Source: Burkholderiaceae bacterium
GTDB lineage: Bacteria > Pseudomonadota > Gammaproteobacteria > Burkholderiales > Burkholderiaceae_D
Reading direction: 5' to 3'
Assembly (NCBI GenBank): GCA_030158675.1
Contig: JAOASL010000027.1
Coordinates: 1-42,331 of the forward strand
Length of the DNA stretch: 42,331 nucleotides
A model generated the notes under the pieces. The model was not told the origin of the DNA, searched no databases, and saw only the letters and a list, made by a program, of their open reading frames with translations. Positions 38,672 to 42,331 of the stretch are shown here, in pieces. Made by a program: the position numbers and the translations under genes. The first letter of the stretch is position 1. Every line of letters begins with the position of its first letter.

Positions 38672-38675
<4 letters not shown>
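37899..38675 (-). CDS. Divergent uracil-DNA glycosylase-like protein
   Basis: A 258-residue protein of the Ung-type uracil-DNA glycosylase fold. [19 protein letters not shown] at 68-85 aligns with the family's GQDPYHGPGQAHG loop, [11 protein letters not shown] (N167) with LLLNTVLTVR, VLWGKIA with LLWG, and AEHPYNLS (H233) with the HPSPLS loop. The catalytic Asp of the first motif is Gly72 and the following His is Pro75. Classical Ung activity is therefore doubtful, while the uracil-pocket Asn and the His are kept. Its ATG shares ATGA with the uvrB stop, indicating coupled translation and a DNA repair setting. Confidence 0.75.
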
Positions 38676-40765
<2,090 letters not shown>

Positions 40766-40774
40766 CGGCTATGA

Positions 40775-40830
40775 CCTTTGGTAAAATGCGGGGTTTCGCA
40801 AACTTGCTGTATTCAGCGAATTTTTCGCTG
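40775..40830 (+). promoter_or_regulatory. Putative promoter and hairpin in the aminotransferase leader
   Basis: TAAAAT at 40782-40787, followed by GCGGGGTTTCGC, resembles the elements before four other genes here. At 40814-40830 a perfect 7-bp hairpin (CAGCGAA, TTT, TTCGCTG) lies in the leader, about 80 bases before the start codon. It is followed by GTTTT and might attenuate transcription. Confidence 0.4.
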
Positions 40831-40908
40831 GTTTTCCGTGGCGCATTGCGCGCTATGCGAAACCATCAACTTCAGCAGCAAACGTTAGTAACTTTTCATA
40901 CTATCACG

Positions 40909-42123
40909 ATGAACGCTCCGCTCTCCGCCCCCTTGTTCGCAGCCATTCAGATGGCTCCGCGCGACCCCATCCTCGGCATCACCGAAGCCTTCAACGCCGA
41001 TCAGAGTCCCGAAAAAACCAACCTCGGCGTCGGCGTTTACTACGACGACAACGGCAAGGTGCCGCTGCTGGCCTGTGTGCAAAAGGCCGAAGCGCTCCTG
41101 ATGGAAAAAAAGGCACCGCGCACCTACCTGCCGATCGAAGGTCTGGCCGCCTATGACAAGGCCGTGCAAGAGCTGGTGTTCAGCGCAGACAGCGAAGTCA
41201 TCGCGTCCAAACGTGCCATCACGGCGCAAGCCGTCGGCGGCACCGGTGCGCTGAAGCTGGGCGCGGACTTCCTGAAACGCTTCTCTCCCGATTCGCAGGT
41301 CTATATCAGCGACCCGAGCTGGGAAAACCATCGCGCGCTGTTCGAGTCGGCCGGCTTCGTGGTCAATAACTATCCGTACTACGACACCGCAACCAAGGGC
41401 GTGAATTTCGCGGCGATGCTCGACACGCTGAAATCCATCCCGGCCGGCTCCATCGTCGTGCTGCACGCGTGCTGCCATAACCCGACCGGCGCCGACCTCT
41501 CGGACGCGCAGTGGGCGCAAGTAATCGAAGTGGTTACGCAACGCGGCCTGATCCCCTTCCTCGACATGGCCTACCAGGGCTTTGGCGACGGCATCGCGGA
41601 AGACGGCAAAGTGGTCGGCATGTTCGCCAAGGCCGGCGGGCCGCTGTTCGTGTCGAATTCGTTCTCGAAGTCGTTTTCGCTGTATGGCGAGCGCGTCGGC
41701 GCGCTGTCGATCGTGGCGGCCAACGCTGAAGAAGCCTCGCGCCTGATGTCGCAGCTGAAGCGCGTGATCCGCACCAACTATTCCAACCCGCCGATGCATG
41801 GTGGCCAGGTGGTCGCGACCGTGTTGGCAACGCCGGAGCTGCGTCAACTGTGGGAAGAAGAGCTGGCCGGTATGCGCGTGCGTATCAAGCAGATGCGTCA
41901 GCAGATGGTGGACAAGTTGAAGGCAAAGGCACCGTCGCACAACTTTGACTTCGTCGTGCAGCAGCGCGGCATGTTCTCGTATTCGGGCCTGACCAAGGAA
42001 CAGGTGGGTCGCCTGAAGGACGAATTCTCTATCTACGCTGTCGACACCGGCCGCATCTGTGTCGCAGCGCTGAACTCGCGCAACCTCGACCGCGTGGTCG
42101 ATGCGATGGCCAAAGTGCTGTAA
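40909..42123 (+). CDS. tyrB: Aromatic amino acid/aspartate aminotransferase
   Basis: PLP-dependent class I aminotransferase that moves amino groups between aspartate or aromatic amino acids and 2-oxoglutarate. The 404-residue protein has APRDPILGITEAFNAD, NLGVGVYYDDNG, ACCHNPTGADL, FLDMAYQGFGDG, and the cofactor lysine K254 in SNSFSKSFSLYGERVG. The RTNYSNPP substrate segment follows. The start at 40909 is picked because the family N-terminus aligns there; an earlier ATG at 40699 lies inside the uvrB start region. No Shine-Dalgarno sequence precedes it. AspC and TyrB cannot be separated confidently by eye. Confidence 0.9.
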   Translation: MNAPLSAPLFAAIQMAPRDPILGITEAFNADQSPEKTNLGVGVYYDDNGKVPLLACVQKAEALLMEKKAPRTYLPIEGLAAYDKAVQELVFSADSEVIASKRAITAQAVGGTGALKLGADFLKRFSPDSQVYISDPSWENHRALFESAGFVVNNYPYYDTATKGVNFAAMLDTLKSIPAGSIVVLHACCHNPTGADLSDAQWAQVIEVVTQRGLIPFLDMAYQGFGDGIAEDGKVVGMFAKAGGPLFVSNSFSKSFSLYGERVGALSIVAANAEEASRLMSQLKRVIRTNYSNPPMHGGQVVATVLATPELRQLWEEELAGMRVRIKQMRQQMVDKLKAKAPSHNFDFVVQQRGMFSYSGLTKEQVGRLKDEFSIYAVDTGRICVAALNSRNLDRVVDAMAKVL

Positions 42124-42145
42124 CTCACACGACCTCCGCGTAGGA

Positions 42146-42170
42146 ACCCCGCAGCGCTGCGGGGTCTTTT
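42146..42170 (+). terminator. Rho-independent terminator after the aminotransferase gene
   Basis: A perfect GC-rich palindrome (ACCCCGCAGC / GCTGCGGGGT) is followed by CTTTT, starting 23 bases after the stop codon. Confidence 0.92.
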
Positions 42171-42208
42171 AATTTCTGCGCGCAGCTTGATTTTTATCAG
42201 CGGAAACG

Positions 42209-42237
42209 TTGACAGCTCAGATCACTTCAGACATAAT
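42209..42237 (+). promoter_or_regulatory. tRNA-Asn promoter
   Basis: TTGACA at 42209-42214 (6/6) and CATAAT at 42232-42237 (5/6) are exactly 17 bases apart. They lie 41 bases before the tRNA start. This is the strongest sigma-70 promoter in the window. Confidence 0.85.
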
Positions 42238-42277
42238 CTTGTTCTTGTCGCGTTGCACACAAAACAACGCATACAAT

Positions 42278-42331
42278 TCCCTGATAGCTCAGTTGGTAGA
42301 GCGACGGACTGTTAATCCGCAGGTCCCTGGT
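42278..42331 (+). tRNA. tRNA-Asn (GUU), 5' part, cut by window edge
   Basis: The acceptor strand TCCCTGA, D-arm GCTCAGTTGGTAGAGC and anticodon loop with GTT at 42311-42313 are present. The sequence stops in the variable/T-arm region at the window end. The bases match the usual bacterial asparagine tRNA pattern. Confidence 0.93.

Overview
The window looks like the chromosome of a GC-rich betaproteobacterium of the order Burkholderiales, most plausibly an Oxalobacteraceae-type organism. This is judged from gene order (cysS | ppiA-ppiB-lpxH; ftsB-eno-kdsA-pyrG; lolC-lolD-tatD-comEC; iscRSUA-hscBA-fdx-iscX) and protein style. The genus cannot be fixed from the sequence alone. Almost everything is housekeeping, tightly packed, with several start/stop overlaps. 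No transposase, integrase, CRISPR array or rRNA was seen.

Layout. 1-5024: 5' end of cysS (reverse), then forward genes for two cyclophilins, LpxH, a gamma-carbonic anhydrase, Hsp33 and YjdM, interrupted by a reverse DUF455 ferritin-like gene. 5106-15625: a long reverse block with ftsB, eno, kdsA, pyrG, a lipid A 3'-O-deacylase (LpxR family), comEC, tatD, lolD and lolC. 15737-18461: an RpfE-family gene and recJ, forward. 28279-30939: prfB, with the classical programmed +1 frameshift, and lysS. 31282-31983: a membrane-anchored glycine-zipper protein. 32081-37757: the complete isc iron-sulfur assembly operon in reverse, preceded by three tandem IscR-type sites. 37899-40765: a divergent uracil-DNA glycosylase-like gene coupled to uvrB. 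40909 to the end: an aromatic/aspartate aminotransferase, a terminator, and a promoter with the first part of tRNA-Asn(GUU).

The part that stands out is an approximately 9.5 kb accessory islet at 18702-28191, inserted between recJ and prfB. It encodes two large proteins (984 and 1168 aa) with the CKSGKDRT phosphatase signature of the SopB/IpgD family of type III secreted phosphoinositide phosphatases. It also holds two CesT-type secretion chaperones whose cores are 338 bp near-perfect copies of each other, and a 142-aa protein that keeps an isolated CX5R motif. The sixth gene is a GHSLGG lipase-like protein with a disordered N-terminus, placed directly behind the second chaperone. No secretion apparatus is encoded here. 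I read the islet as an orphan type III effector/chaperone locus in which one effector-chaperone module has been duplicated and diversified. That reading is inference from motifs and gene order.

How the genes work together: kdsA, lpxH and lpxR concern lipopolysaccharide. LolC and LolD move lipoproteins. The isc cluster builds Fe-S clusters under likely feedback by IscR. prfB and lysS are translation genes, and recJ, uvrB and the UDG-like protein are repair genes. The islet genes would act in a eukaryotic host cell if a type III system exists elsewhere in the genome.
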